Assembly (NCBI GenBank): GCA_036009625.1
Contig: DASYLJ010000096.1
Span: 62,001 to 126,000 of the forward strand
Reading direction: 5' to 3'
DNA length: 64,000 nt
From: DASYLJ01 sp036009625
Lineage (GTDB): Bacteria > Desulfobacterota > Binatia > DP-6
Position 1 is the first letter of the stretch; every line of letters starts with the position of its first letter. Under the pieces are notes generated by a model. It saw only the letters and a list, made by a program, of their open reading frames with translations, was not told where the DNA came from and did no database searches. Below are positions 43,277 through 53,417 of the stretch, piece after piece. The translations under genes and the position numbers were made by a program.

Positions 43277-45484
43277 ATAGGCCTCCGTCGTCTGCGCCTC
43301 CTTCTCTGCCTGCTGCTCGCCTCGGCGGCCCAGGCGACGACCATTCCGGTGACGACGACGGTCGACGAGCTCACCACCGACGGTGACTGCTCGCTGCGTG
43401 AAGCCGTCATCGCCGCCAACACCGACACCGCCGTCGACAACTGCCCGGCGGGGTCGGGCGCCGACCTGATCAGCGTTCCGATCGGCACCTACGCGATGGC
43501 CGTCGTCGGCTCGAGCGAGAACGCCGCCGCCACCGGCGACCTCGACCTGACCGGCACCGTACAGGTCGTCGGCGCGAGCCGCACCGGCACCATTCTCGAG
43601 GGCTACTCGAGCGATCGCTTCTTCGAGGTTCGTCCGGGGGCGAGCGTGCGGCTCGAGAACATGACGCTGCAGAACGCCACCTCGAATCAGGCCGGCGGCG
43701 CCGTGATGAACCGCGAGGCGCTCACGATCCAGAACTGCACGATCCAGCACAACCTCGCCGACGGCGCGGTCGGCGGCGCGATCTACAGCATCGGTACCAC
43801 CGTGCTCGACATCTCCAGCAGCACGTTCGACACCAACACCTCCGGAACCAACGGTGGCGCCATCGCGAACCACGGCACCGCCACCATTCAGACGGTCTCC
43901 TTCATCGGCAACAGTGCCCTCGAGCGCGGCGGCGCGATCTACCAGAGCCCGCTCGGAAGCCTGACGATCGACGGCGTCACGTTCTACGACAACCACACGA
44001 TCGAGGACGGGGGCGCGATCTACGCCGATGCGCCCACGACCATCGCCGGCGCGACCTTCATCCAGAACACCGCCGCCGCCGGCGGCATCGGCGGCGGCGC
44101 GATCTACTGCGCCGATACGATGTCCGTCGACGACAGCAGCATCGTCTTCAACACCTCGGGTGCCTGGGCAGGTGGCATCTCGACCTCGGCGCTCTGCACG
44201 CTGGCGCTCACCAACGTCACGGTGCACGGCAACCAGGCCGCCAACGAGGGTGGTGGCATCCGGACGGCCGGCGGCGGCACGATCACGCTCGCCAACGTCA
44301 CCGTCACCGGAAACATCAGCGACACCGACGACACCGGTTTCGACAGCGGCGGCGGTATCGACTGCAGCACCGGCGGCACCGTCACGCTGCGCAACACCGT
44401 CGTCGCCGACAACCTCGCCAAGCTCGTGCCGTCGGACTGCCAGGGGACGCTCACGTCGCAGGGACACAACCTGCTCCGTACCACCACCGGGTGCACCATG
44501 ACGCTCGGCATGGGCGACCAGACCGGCGTCGACCCGGCGCTCGGCACGTACGGCAACAACGGCGGTCCCACCGGCACGCGCATGCCCAATGCCGGCAGTC
44601 CGCTGCTCGACGCGGGCGATCCGGGGACACCAGGCACCGGCGGCACCACCTGCACGGCACTCGACCAGCGCGGCTACGTCCGTCCTGCGGGCTCGGCGTG
44701 CGACATCGGCGCCGTCGAGCGCGACGCCGTGGCGGCGACCACCACCACGACCGTGGCGACGACCAGCACCTCGACGTCGACGACGGTGACCACGACGACG
44801 ACCACCGTCGCGACGACCACGTCGTCGACGGTGGCGACGACGAGCACCACGTCTACCACCACGACGTCGACGACGTCGTCGTCGAGCACCACGCTCCCGC
44901 CGTCAACGACGACGACCACCACGCTCCCGCCGCCGCTGTGCCAGGGCGGCGCGTCGATGCAGGGGATGACGCTCCGTCTCACCAAGGCGGGCGGCACTCC
45001 CGGTGACGAGCGTCTCGTGATCGCGGGCAGCGTGATGCTCGGCGCGGGGGCGCCGCCGGTGCTCGATCCCGCCAGCAGCGGCTTGCAGCTGCTCGTCGAG
45101 GACGTGGGCGCGCACGGTGCGCTGCTCGACCTCACTGCCGCCACGTCGCCGATTCCGCCGGGCGCCAGGGGCAACGGCTGCGACGCGAAGGACGGCTGGA
45201 AGAAAACGACCTACGACAATCGCTCGGGCGCCGTCGCCCCGCCGTCCTGCCCGCCGGGTAGCGCCCGCGGTCTGCGGCGCTTGCGGCTGAAGGACCGCCG
45301 GTCACGCGGGCGCGGCGTGTCGTTCACCCTGCAGGTTCGGGGTGGCGGGTTGCCGATGCCGGTCGGGCCGGTGCGATTGACGTTCGTTCTCGGCGCGACG
45401 CCGGCCGCTGGTGCGACGGGGCTCTGCGGCACGCACGTCTTCTCGTCGTGCACGCCGAAGGGCGCGAGCTACCGCTGCCGGTAG
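43277..45484 (+). CDS. Secreted CSLREA beta-helix protein, paralogue 2
   Basis: About 735 residues, the same architecture as the protein at 27278-29374: signal peptide, CSLREA (DELTTDGDCSLREAVIAAN), beta-helix (about 90-430), Cys-containing anchor segment (TCTALDQRGYVRPAGSACDI), Thr/Ser linker, and the shared C-terminal domain (GNGCDAKDGWKKTTY, LKDRRSRGRGV). No ATG, GTG or TTG precedes the signal peptide in frame: the first usual start is GTG 43349, after the signal. The signal codons (GLRRLRLLLCLLLASAAQA) are intact, so translation probably begins at ATA 43277 or that base is a miscall of ATG. The last 16 bases overlap the convergent kinase gene. Confidence 0.75.
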   Translation: MGLRRLRLLLCLLLASAAQATTIPVTTTVDELTTDGDCSLREAVIAANTDTAVDNCPAGSGADLISVPIGTYAMAVVGSSENAAATGDLDLTGTVQVVGASRTGTILEGYSSDRFFEVRPGASVRLENMTLQNATSNQAGGAVMNREALTIQNCTIQHNLADGAVGGAIYSIGTTVLDISSSTFDTNTSGTNGGAIANHGTATIQTVSFIGNSALERGGAIYQSPLGSLTIDGVTFYDNHTIEDGGAIYADAPTTIAGATFIQNTAAAGGIGGGAIYCADTMSVDDSSIVFNTSGAWAGGISTSALCTLALTNVTVHGNQAANEGGGIRTAGGGTITLANVTVTGNISDTDDTGFDSGGGIDCSTGGTVTLRNTVVADNLAKLVPSDCQGTLTSQGHNLLRTTTGCTMTLGMGDQTGVDPALGTYGNNGGPTGTRMPNAGSPLLDAGDPGTPGTGGTTCTALDQRGYVRPAGSACDIGAVERDAVAATTTTTVATTSTSTSTTVTTTTTTVATTTSSTVATTSTTSTTTTSTTSSSSTTLPPSTTTTTTLPPPLCQGGASMQGMTLRLTKAGGTPGDERLVIAGSVMLGAGAPPVLDPASSGLQLLVEDVGAHGALLDLTAATSPIPPGARGNGCDAKDGWKKTTYDNRSGAVAPPSCPPGSARGLRRLRLKDRRSRGRGVSFTLQVRGGGLPMPVGPVRLTFVLGATPAAGATGLCGTHVFSSCTPKGASYRCR

Positions 45485-47673
45485 GCGTTCTCGCTCCGAC
45501 GCACCGACGCGAGCAGATCGCGCAACGCTTCCAGCGCGACTGGCTTCGCGAGGTGGTGGTCGAACCCCGCCTCGCGCGTGCGCAGCTTGTCTTCGGCACG
45601 CGCATATCCCGTGACCGCTGCCACGACCGGGACGACGTCACCCGTTTGCTGGCGCAGGACGCGGATCACCTCGTAGCCATCCATCCCGGGCAGACCGAGA
45701 TCACAGAGCACGAGGTGCGGCTGCCAGTCGCGGGCGATGGCCAGTGCCGTCTGACCGTCGAGGGCGCAACGCACGTCCTGTCCATCGAGGACGAGCAAGG
45801 CTTCGAGCGCTTCGTTGGCGTCGGCATTGTCGTCGACGAGCAGGACGCGGATACCGTCGATCGCCTCGGGCGATTCCGGCCCGTCGGCCACCGCGACCGG
45901 GGGCAGCACTCTGGTCGTCGCCATCGGCAGCCGAACCGTGAACTCGCTGCCGAGGCCGGCACCACCGCTCCGTGCGTCGACGGATCCGCCATGCTTCTCG
46001 AGCAGCGTTCGCACCACGGTGAGTCCGATCCCGAGGCCGCCCTCGGAACGCGCGAGCGAGCGGTTGCCCTGCGTGAAGAGGTCGAAGACGTGCGGCAGCA
46101 CGTCGGCCGGGATGCCACCACCGTCGTCGGCCACCCGGATCGTCACCTGCGCGCCGTCGTGCTGGACGTCGACGACGATGCGGCCGTTCTCGGGGGTGTA
46201 CTTCGCCGCGTTGCTGAGCAGGTTCGAGAACACCTGCGCCAGCCGGACCGGGTCGCCGCAGACGGGGACCGGAGCGTTGGGCAGGTGCATCGTCAGGACG
46301 TGCCGGCGATCGGTGATCAACGGCCGCACCGTCTCCAGCGCCCGGTCGAGCACCTGCGCGAGATCCACCACCACCTGCTCCAGCCGGATCTTGCCGTGTG
46401 TGAGACGCGAGACGTCGAGCAGGTCGTCGACGATGCGTGTGAGCTGCTCGACCTGCCGATCGATGATGCCCTGGCTCCGCTTTGCGATGCCCTCCTGCGG
46501 CGTGGACAACCGCAGCACGCTGAGCGCGTTGCGAATGGGCGCGAGGGGATTGCGCAGCTCATGGGCCAGCATGGCGAGGAACTCGTCCTTCCGCCGGTCG
46601 GCCTCCTGGATCTTCGAGTAGAGCATGGCATTGTCGAGCGCGATGGCCGTCCGGCCGGCCAGGTCCGCCGCCAGCGCACGATCGACCGACGTCATCGAGT
46701 TGGTCGACGAACCCATGACCAGGACGCCGAGACGGCGACCCCTCGCGTGCAAGGGGAAGATCGTCGCGTGCCGTAGCGGGAACCCCAGCTCCAGGACGGG
46801 CAGCGGCTCGACCTCGATGGTGACCTCCGGCATCGGCAGATCGATCCACTCGGTCTCGCCCGTCTGCAGTGCGCGGGCGATGCCGGCGGCGAGAGGGGCG
46901 TCTGCCACGCGCACGGCGGACACCTGGTCGACGGGGCCGGTCCCTCCACCGCGAGCCCAGGCGAGCTCGGTCCGTCGCACGTCGCCGGACTCGTCGACGA
47001 GCGTCAGCGCGCACATCTCCGCGAGGGTGGGGACGACGAAGCGGGTCAGGCCCTGCGCCGTCGCCACGACGTCGAGTGAGCTGCTGAGCACCCGACTGGC
47101 TTCCGCCAGCAGGACCGAACGACGGATCGACGCCTCGGCCACTTCGCGCGCCGCCTGCTCGCGCATCAAGGCGATCCGCTCGTCGGCCTGGCGCTCGATC
47201 TGATTGCGCAGGTGGAAGAGCTGGACGAAGACGCTGACTTTGCTGCGCAGCACCTCGGGGACGATCGGCGTCAGGATGTAGTCGACGGCCCCGAGCGAGT
47301 AGCCCTCGGCAGTGCGCATCTCGTCCTCGTAGGCGGTGACGAAGATGATGGGCGTATGCGCGAACTGGCGGCGCCCGCGGATGAGCTTCGCGGTTTCGAA
47401 GCCGTCCATCTCGGGCATCTTGACGTCGAGCAGGATCACCGCGAACTCGTCCTCGAGCAGGCTCTTCAAGGCTTCGCGGCCGGACCGCACGGTCACGACG
47501 TTCTCGTGCAGGTCCTCGAGGATCGTCTGCAGCACCAGCAGTTTGTCCGGGTGGTCGTCGACCACCAGGATGTTGGCGCGCGTGGGGGCGGCCGGTCGAT
47601 TCTCACCGTCGCTGACACCCGTCGCGGCGCCGACCGGCGCGGGGATGACCTTGCTCGTCAACGGTGCAACCAC
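45469..47673 (-). CDS. Hybrid response regulator-histidine kinase
   Basis: A 734-residue cytoplasmic protein in the order receiver (about 25-145; phosphoacceptor in VILLDVKMPEMDG), GAF (about 200-350), HisKA with phospho-His in LAMLAHELRNPLAP (near 365), ATPase domain (about 470-590; NAAKYTPENG, GLGIGLTVV) and a second receiver (about 600-734; LVLCDLGLPGMDGY). The usual Lys of the first receiver (KP) is TP in DYILTPIVPEVL. It starts at GTG 47673, 16 bases inside the end of the giant kinase gene, so it is the second gene of that operon. Confidence 0.85.
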   Translation of the reverse strand: MVAPLTSKVIPAPVGAATGVSDGENRPAAPTRANILVVDDHPDKLLVLQTILEDLHENVVTVRSGREALKSLLEDEFAVILLDVKMPEMDGFETAKLIRGRRQFAHTPIIFVTAYEDEMRTAEGYSLGAVDYILTPIVPEVLRSKVSVFVQLFHLRNQIERQADERIALMREQAAREVAEASIRRSVLLAEASRVLSSSLDVVATAQGLTRFVVPTLAEMCALTLVDESGDVRRTELAWARGGGTGPVDQVSAVRVADAPLAAGIARALQTGETEWIDLPMPEVTIEVEPLPVLELGFPLRHATIFPLHARGRRLGVLVMGSSTNSMTSVDRALAADLAGRTAIALDNAMLYSKIQEADRRKDEFLAMLAHELRNPLAPIRNALSVLRLSTPQEGIAKRSQGIIDRQVEQLTRIVDDLLDVSRLTHGKIRLEQVVVDLAQVLDRALETVRPLITDRRHVLTMHLPNAPVPVCGDPVRLAQVFSNLLSNAAKYTPENGRIVVDVQHDGAQVTIRVADDGGGIPADVLPHVFDLFTQGNRSLARSEGGLGIGLTVVRTLLEKHGGSVDARSGGAGLGSEFTVRLPMATTRVLPPVAVADGPESPEAIDGIRVLLVDDNADANEALEALLVLDGQDVRCALDGQTALAIARDWQPHLVLCDLGLPGMDGYEVIRVLRQQTGDVVPVVAAVTGYARAEDKLRTREAGFDHHLAKPVALEALRDLLASVRRSENAYRQR

Positions 47674-50600
47674 GCGCGCAACACGGCGAGCATCTGCTCG
47701 GTGTCGACGGGCTTCGACAGATAGTCCCATGCGCCGGCATCGATGCAGCGTTCGCGATCGCCCTTCATGGCCTTCGCCGTGACGGCAATGATCGGCAAAC
47801 CCTTGCACTCCGGTATCTTGCGGATCTCGCGGATCGTCTCCATGCCGTCCATCTCCGGCATCATGATGTCCATCAGCACGACGTCGATGTCGGTCCGGTT
47901 GCTCACCAGATTGATCGCGTCACGGCCGTTGTCGGCCGACACGATCTTCATCGCGTGATCCTCGAGCACCGACGACAGGGCGAAGATGTTGCGCATGTCG
48001 TCGTCGACGATGAGGACCCGCTTGCCGGCCAGCGGTTTCGTCGACTGGTAGATGTCGAGCAGCACGCGCTGCTGCTCGTCCGGAAGCGTCTCGACCTTGC
48101 GGTGGAGCGCGAGCATCGCCTGATCGAGCAGGCGTTCGGGCGAATGGACGCGTCGCATGCGATGGTTGCGGCGTCCAAGGCGCTCCCATGCGTCGCTGCT
48201 GGGCCCGCCGTCACCATATACCAGCAGGCCCATGCCCTCGGCCGCGGCCGACCCGGTGCCGTTCGACAACCCGTCGGGGCGCACGCTCGCCGCGTGCACG
48301 ACGAGGCATTCGATGCGGCTCTGCGCCAGCACCGTGCGCGCCGCCGCCGCATCGTCGACCTGGACCACGTCGACGTCCGCGGCCGCGAGCGTCGTCCGCA
48401 GCGATGCGAATTCGGGAACATCGCGGCCGACCAGCAGTATCCGCTTCGTCGGCTCGGCGATGAACGTCGTCAGATCGCGCAGGAGGTCGTCGAGGACCTC
48501 CTTGCTCTGCATGGGCTTCGGGACGAAGCGCAGCGCACCAGCCCGCAGGGCGCGGCCGCTCTCTTCCTCCGTCGACACGACGCACACCGGAATGTGGCGC
48601 GTTGCCAGCTCGTTCTTGAGGCGTTCGAGGACCCGCCAGCCGGCGATGTCTGGGAGCACCAGGTCGAGGGTGATCGCCGACGGCTGGTGCTCCTGCGCGA
48701 GCATGAGCGCCGCGGCTCCGAGCGACGTCACGAGCCCCTTGAAGCCCTGCTCGCGCGCCGTCTCGAGGAGGAAGCGAGCGAACTGCAGGTCGTTCTCGAC
48801 GATCAGCAGGACCCGGTCGCTCGGCCGGATCCGATCGCGATCGTCCTCGGCCTCGTTCACCAGGACGGGCGGCTCCGGAGGCGGCGGGGGAACGAGGGTC
48901 AGATGACGCGACGGGAATGACGGCGCATCCGAGGGGAGGTCGAAGTCGAAGCGCTCCCCGATGGCGTGGACGAGGGCGGTGCCCGCCATGGCCCCGTCGC
49001 CGGGCACGAGCTTGCGTGGCGTGCGAGCCGACACGAAGGTCCGCGCGAGGTAGAGCGAGAACGTGCTGCCCTTGCCGGGGGTGCTGACGAGGCCGATCTC
49101 CCCATGCAGCAGGCGAGCGAGCTCGCGGCTGATGGCCAACCCGAGACCGGTGCCGCCGTACTTGCGGTTGGTGCTGCCGTCGGCCTGCTGGAAGGCCTCG
49201 AAGATGATCTGCTGCTTGTCGGACGAGATGCCGATGCCCGTGTCCGACACCGAGAAGGCGAAGACGTCGGTGGCACGCTCCAGGTCCTCGTTGTCGCGGC
49301 TCCACCCCGCGGATGCCGGCGCGATCGTCAGCGTCACCTCGCCGCGATGGGTGAACTTGAACGCGTTGGAGAGCAGGTTCTTGATGATCTGCTGCAGTCG
49401 CTTGGCGTCGGTGAACAGCGACGCGGAGACGCGGGGATCGAGGATGATCCTGAAGTCCAATCCCTTCGACTCCGCGACGTGCCGGAAAGTGCGCTCGACG
49501 TAGGTGTGCAGGTCGTCGAGCGACAGCTCGTTGATGTCGACCGCCACCGTCCCCGACTCGATCTTGGAGAGGTCGAGGATGTCGTTGATCAGCATCAGCA
49601 GATCGTTGCCCGACGAGTGGATGGTCTTCGAGAACTCGATCTGCTTCGGCCGCAGGTTGCCTTCCGGGTTCTTGCAGAGCTGGTCCGACAGGATGAGCAG
49701 GCTGTTCAGCGGCGTCCGGAGCTCGTGCGACATGTTGGCCAGGAACTCCGACTTGTACTTCGACGTCAGCGCGAGCTGCTTCGCCTTGTCTTCCAGCGCC
49801 TGCCGCGCCTGCTCCACCTCCTGATTCTTGCGCTCGACCTCCTCGTTCTGGTGGGCGAGCAGGCGTGCCTTTTCCTGCAGCTCCTGGTTCGTCTGCTGCA
49901 GCTCCTGCTGCCGGCTCTGGAGCTCCTGCGCCAGCGACTGCGACTGCTTCAGCAGATCCTCGGTGCGCATATTGGCCTCGATGGTGTTGATGACGATGCC
50001 GATGCTCTCCATGAGCTGATCGAGGAATGCCTGGTGCGTGAAGTCGAACCGATCGAACGAGGCCAGCTCGAGCACGCCGCGCACCTGGCCCTCGAACACG
50101 ACCGGCAGCACCAGGATGCTCTTCGGCGCGGCCTTCCCGAGCCCGGACGAGACGTGCACGTACTGCTGCGGCACCTGGGTGAGCAGTATCTTCTTCGCCT
50201 CGGCGGCGCACTGGCCGATGATCCCCTCCCCCAGCTGCAGCTGGCGCGGCGTGCCGTCGGCGGCGGCATAGCTCGCGAGCAGGCGCAGCGTGGGCGTGTC
50301 CTTGGCGGCGTCGAGCACGTAGAAGAGCGCCTGCTGCGCCGAGACGACGGGGGCCAGCTCCGAGAGGATCAGGCGACCGACCGTGTTCAGGTCCTTCTGG
50401 CCCTGGAGCATGCGGCTGAACTTGGCGAGGTTCGTCTTGAGCCAGTCCTGCTGCGTGTTCTTCTGCGTGGTGTCACGCAGGTTGCTGATCATCTCGTTGG
50501 TGGTGTCCTTCAGCGCCGCCACCTCGCCCTGCGCCTCGACCGTGATCGACCGCGTCAGGTCGCCCTGCGTCACGGCGGTGGCCACCTCGGCGATGGCGCG

Positions 50601-53417
50601 CACCTGCGTCGTCAGGTTCGCCGCGAGCTGGTTCACGTTCTCGGTGAGGCCCTTCCACGTACCGGCGGCACCGGGCACCTTCGCCTGACCGCCGAGCTTG
50701 CCTTCGACGCCCACCTCGCGCGCGACGGTCGTCACCTGATCGGCGAACGTCGCCAGGGTGTCGATCATGCCGTTGATGGTGTCGGCGAGCGCCGCGATCT
50801 CGCCCTTCGCGTCGACGGTGAGCTTCTGCTGCAGGTCGCCGTTGGCGACCGCGGTGACGACCTTCGCGATGCCGCGCACCTGCCCGGTCAGGTTGCCGGC
50901 CATGAAGTTCACGCTGTCGGTCAAGTCCTTCCACGTCCCCGACACGCCCTTCACGTCGGCCTGGCCGCCGAGGATGCCCTCGGTGCCCACCTCGCGCGCG
51001 ACGCGCGTCACCTCGGCGGCGAACGAGCTCAGCTGATCCACCATCGTGTTGATGGTGTTCTTGAGCTCCAGGATCTCGCCCTTCACGTCGACGGTGATCT
51101 TCTTCGACAGGTTGCCGGTGGCGACCGCCGTCGTGACGTCGGCGATGTTGCGCACCTGCGCCGTCAGGTTGCCGGCCATCGAGTTCACCGAGTCGGTGAG
51201 GTCCTTCCAGGTGCCCGACACGCCTTCGACCTTCGCCTGGCCGCCCAACCGGCCCTCGGTACCGACCTCGCGCGCGACCCGCGTCACCTCGGACGCGAAC
51301 GAGCTCAGCTGATCCACCATCGTGTTGACGGTGATCTTGAGCTGGAGGATCTCGCCCTTCACGTCGACGGTGATCTTCTTCGACAGGTCGCCCTTGGCGA
51401 CGGCCGTCGTGACGTCGGCGATGTTGCGCACCTGGCCCGTCAGGTTGCTGGCCATGGAGTTCACGCTGTCGGTCAGGTCCTTCCACGTGCCGGCGACGCC
51501 CTTCACGTCGGCCTGGCCGCCGAGGATGCCCTCGGTGCCCACCTCGCGCGCCATGCGCGTCACCTCGGCGGCGAAGGATCGGAGCTGGTCCACCATGGTG
51601 TTGATGGTGTTCTTGAGCTCGAGGATCTCCCCCTTCACGTCGACGGTGATCTTCTTCGACAGGTCGCCCGTCGCCACCGCCGTCGTCACGTCGGCGATGT
51701 TGCGCACCTGCGCGGTCAAGTTCGACGCCATGAAGTTCACCGAGTCGGTGAGGTCCTTCCACGTGCCGGCGACGCCCTTCACGTCGGCCTGGCCGCCGAG
51801 CTTGCCCTCGGTGCCCACCTCGCGCGCAACGCGCGTCACTTCGGACGCGAACGAGCTCAGCTGGTCCACCATCGTGTTGACGGTGTTCTTGAGCTCGAGG
51901 ATCTCGCCCTTCACGTCGACGGTGATCTTCTTCGACAGGTCGCCGCTGGCGACGGCCTTGGTGACGTCGGCGATGTTGCGGACCTGGCCCGTCAGGTTGC
52001 CGGCCATCGAGTTCACCGAGTCGGTGAGGTCCTTCCACGTGCCCGACACGCCTTCGACCCGTGCCTGGCCGCCGAGACGCCCTTCGCTGCCGACCTCGCG
52101 CGCGACACGCGTCACCTCGGAGGCGAACGAGCTCAGCTGGTCCACCATCGTGTTGATGGTGTTCTTGAGCTCGAGAATCTCGCCCTTCACGTCGACGGTG
52201 ATCTTCTTCGACAGGTCGCCGGTGGCGACCGCGGTGGTGACGTCGGCGATGTTGCGCACCTGGCCGGTCAGGTTCGACGCCATGTAGTTCACCGAGTCGG
52301 TGAGATCCTTCCACGTACCCGCCACGCCCTGCACGTCGGCCTGGCCGCCGAGCTTGCCCTCGGTGCCGACTTCCCGTGCCACGCGTGTCACCTCGGAGGC
52401 GAACGAGCTCAGCTGATCCACCATCGTGTTGATGGTGTTCTTCAGCTCGAGGATCTCGCCCTTCACGTCGACGGTGATCTTCTTCGACAGGTCGCCGGTG
52501 GCGACCGCGGTGGTGACGTCGGCGATGTTGCGCACCTGGCCCGTCAGGTTCGACGCCATGGAATTCACCGAGTCGGTGAGGTCCTTCCACGTACCCGACA
52601 CGCCTTCGACGCGCGCCTGGCCGCCGAGCTTGCCTTCGGTGCCCACCTCGCGGGCGACGCGGGTCACTTCCGACGCGAAGGAGCGGAGCTGATCCACCAT
52701 CGTGTTGATGGTGTTCTTGAGCTCGAGGAACTCGCCCTTCACGTCGACGGTGATCTTCTTCGACAGGTCGCCGGTGGCAACGGCGGTCGTCACCTCGGCG
52801 ATGTTGCGGACCTGGCCCGTCAGGTTGCCGGCCATCGAGTTCACGCTGTCGGTCAAGTCCTTCCAGGTGCCGGCGACGCCCTTCACCTTCGCCTGGCCGC
52901 CGAGCTTGCCCTCGGTGCCGACCTCGCGCGCCACGCGCGTGACCTCGGATGCGAAGGAGCCGAGCTGGTCCACCATCTTGTTGATGGTCTTGGCGGTGCG
53001 GAGGAACTCACCCTGCAGCGGCCGGTCGTCCACCTCGATGGCCATGGTCTGCAACAGGTCGCCCTGCGCGACGGCGCCGATCACGCGCGCGGTCTCGCTG
53101 GTGGGATGGACGAGGTCGTCGATGAGCCCGTTGACGTTGTCGATCGACTCGAGCCAGAACCCACGCACGTCACCCAGCGATCCGCGTCGCTTGAGCTTGC
53201 CTTCCTTGCCGACGACGCGGCTCAGCAGGGCGAGCTCCTCCGCCATGCGCGCGTTGAGCTCGACGACGTCGTTGAAGGCGTCGGCGATCTTGCCTGCCAG
53301 GCCGGTCCATTCGGTCGGCAACCGGACCGAGCTGTCGCCCTTCTTGAGGGCGGTCAGCACGGCGAGAACCTGGGTCATCTCGCCGTTGGAGGTGAGCATG
53401 GTGGTCGCACGTCCCAT
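47658..53417 (-). CDS. Giant HAMP-array hybrid histidine kinase
   Basis: A 1919-residue soluble protein with no membrane segment. Residues about 1-125 are an atypical HAMP-related start. About 150-980 hold nine 92-residue HAMP units (GTWKDLTDSVN, then VDVKGEILELKNTINTMVDQL, the last cut at 20 by rule). A GAF domain (about 993-1150), a long Gln-rich coiled coil, HisKA (HELRTPLNS near 1230) and ATPase domain (GTGLGLAISRELA near 1426) follow. Three receivers end the protein: 1535-1650 (TLDLVLPD), a second with no acidic phosphoacceptor (about 1658-1785) and a third (about 1800-1919, VLMDIMMPEMDG). The fold plan is like fungal group III (Nik1) osmosensing kinases. GGGGAG lies before ATG 53417. 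Confidence 0.88.
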   Translation of the reverse strand: MGRATTMLTSNGEMTQVLAVLTALKKGDSSVRLPTEWTGLAGKIADAFNDVVELNARMAEELALLSRVVGKEGKLKRRGSLGDVRGFWLESIDNVNGLIDDLVHPTSETARVIGAVAQGDLLQTMAIEVDDRPLQGEFLRTAKTINKMVDQLGSFASEVTRVAREVGTEGKLGGQAKVKGVAGTWKDLTDSVNSMAGNLTGQVRNIAEVTTAVATGDLSKKITVDVKGEFLELKNTINTMVDQLRSFASEVTRVAREVGTEGKLGGQARVEGVSGTWKDLTDSVNSMASNLTGQVRNIADVTTAVATGDLSKKITVDVKGEILELKNTINTMVDQLSSFASEVTRVAREVGTEGKLGGQADVQGVAGTWKDLTDSVNYMASNLTGQVRNIADVTTAVATGDLSKKITVDVKGEILELKNTINTMVDQLSSFASEVTRVAREVGSEGRLGGQARVEGVSGTWKDLTDSVNSMAGNLTGQVRNIADVTKAVASGDLSKKITVDVKGEILELKNTVNTMVDQLSSFASEVTRVAREVGTEGKLGGQADVKGVAGTWKDLTDSVNFMASNLTAQVRNIADVTTAVATGDLSKKITVDVKGEILELKNTINTMVDQLRSFAAEVTRMAREVGTEGILGGQADVKGVAGTWKDLTDSVNSMASNLTGQVRNIADVTTAVAKGDLSKKITVDVKGEILQLKITVNTMVDQLSSFASEVTRVAREVGTEGRLGGQAKVEGVSGTWKDLTDSVNSMAGNLTAQVRNIADVTTAVATGNLSKKITVDVKGEILELKNTINTMVDQLSSFAAEVTRVAREVGTEGILGGQADVKGVSGTWKDLTDSVNFMAGNLTGQVRGIAKVVTAVANGDLQQKLTVDAKGEIAALADTINGMIDTLATFADQVTTVAREVGVEGKLGGQAKVPGAAGTWKGLTENVNQLAANLTTQVRAIAEVATAVTQGDLTRSITVEAQGEVAALKDTTNEMISNLRDTTQKNTQQDWLKTNLAKFSRMLQGQKDLNTVGRLILSELAPVVSAQQALFYVLDAAKDTPTLRLLASYAAADGTPRQLQLGEGIIGQCAAEAKKILLTQVPQQYVHVSSGLGKAAPKSILVLPVVFEGQVRGVLELASFDRFDFTHQAFLDQLMESIGIVINTIEANMRTEDLLKQSQSLAQELQSRQQELQQTNQELQEKARLLAHQNEEVERKNQEVEQARQALEDKAKQLALTSKYKSEFLANMSHELRTPLNSLLILSDQLCKNPEGNLRPKQIEFSKTIHSSGNDLLMLINDILDLSKIESGTVAVDINELSLDDLHTYVERTFRHVAESKGLDFRIILDPRVSASLFTDAKRLQQIIKNLLSNAFKFTHRGEVTLTIAPASAGWSRDNEDLERATDVFAFSVSDTGIGISSDKQQIIFEAFQQADGSTNRKYGGTGLGLAISRELARLLHGEIGLVSTPGKGSTFSLYLARTFVSARTPRKLVPGDGAMAGTALVHAIGERFDFDLPSDAPSFPSRHLTLVPPPPPEPPVLVNEAEDDRDRIRPSDRVLLIVENDLQFARFLLETAREQGFKGLVTSLGAAALMLAQEHQPSAITLDLVLPDIAGWRVLERLKNELATRHIPVCVVSTEEESGRALRAGALRFVPKPMQSKEVLDDLLRDLTTFIAEPTKRILLVGRDVPEFASLRTTLAAADVDVVQVDDAAAARTVLAQSRIECLVVHAASVRPDGLSNGTGSAAAEGMGLLVYGDGGPSSDAWERLGRRNHRMRRVHSPERLLDQAMLALHRKVETLPDEQQRVLLDIYQSTKPLAGKRVLIVDDDMRNIFALSSVLEDHAMKIVSADNGRDAINLVSNRTDIDVVLMDIMMPEMDGMETIREIRKIPECKGLPIIAVTAKAMKGDRERCIDAGAWDYLSKPVDTEQMLAVLRAWLHR
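50477..52960 (-). repeat. Nine tandem 276-bp repeats (HAMP units)
   Basis: Units of 276 bases recur without interruption; the phrase encoding VDQL is at 52960, 52684, 52408, 52132, 51856, 51580, 51304, 51028 and 50752. Copies 2-7 are most alike and the last is most divergent (GTWKGLTENVN). Variation falls mostly at third positions, so selection keeps the protein while copies drift or convert. Confidence 0.9.

Noticed and set aside
50477..52960. CRISPR-like or satellite repeat
   Set aside because: The 276-bp units are in frame and encode HAMP domains; there are no spacers.
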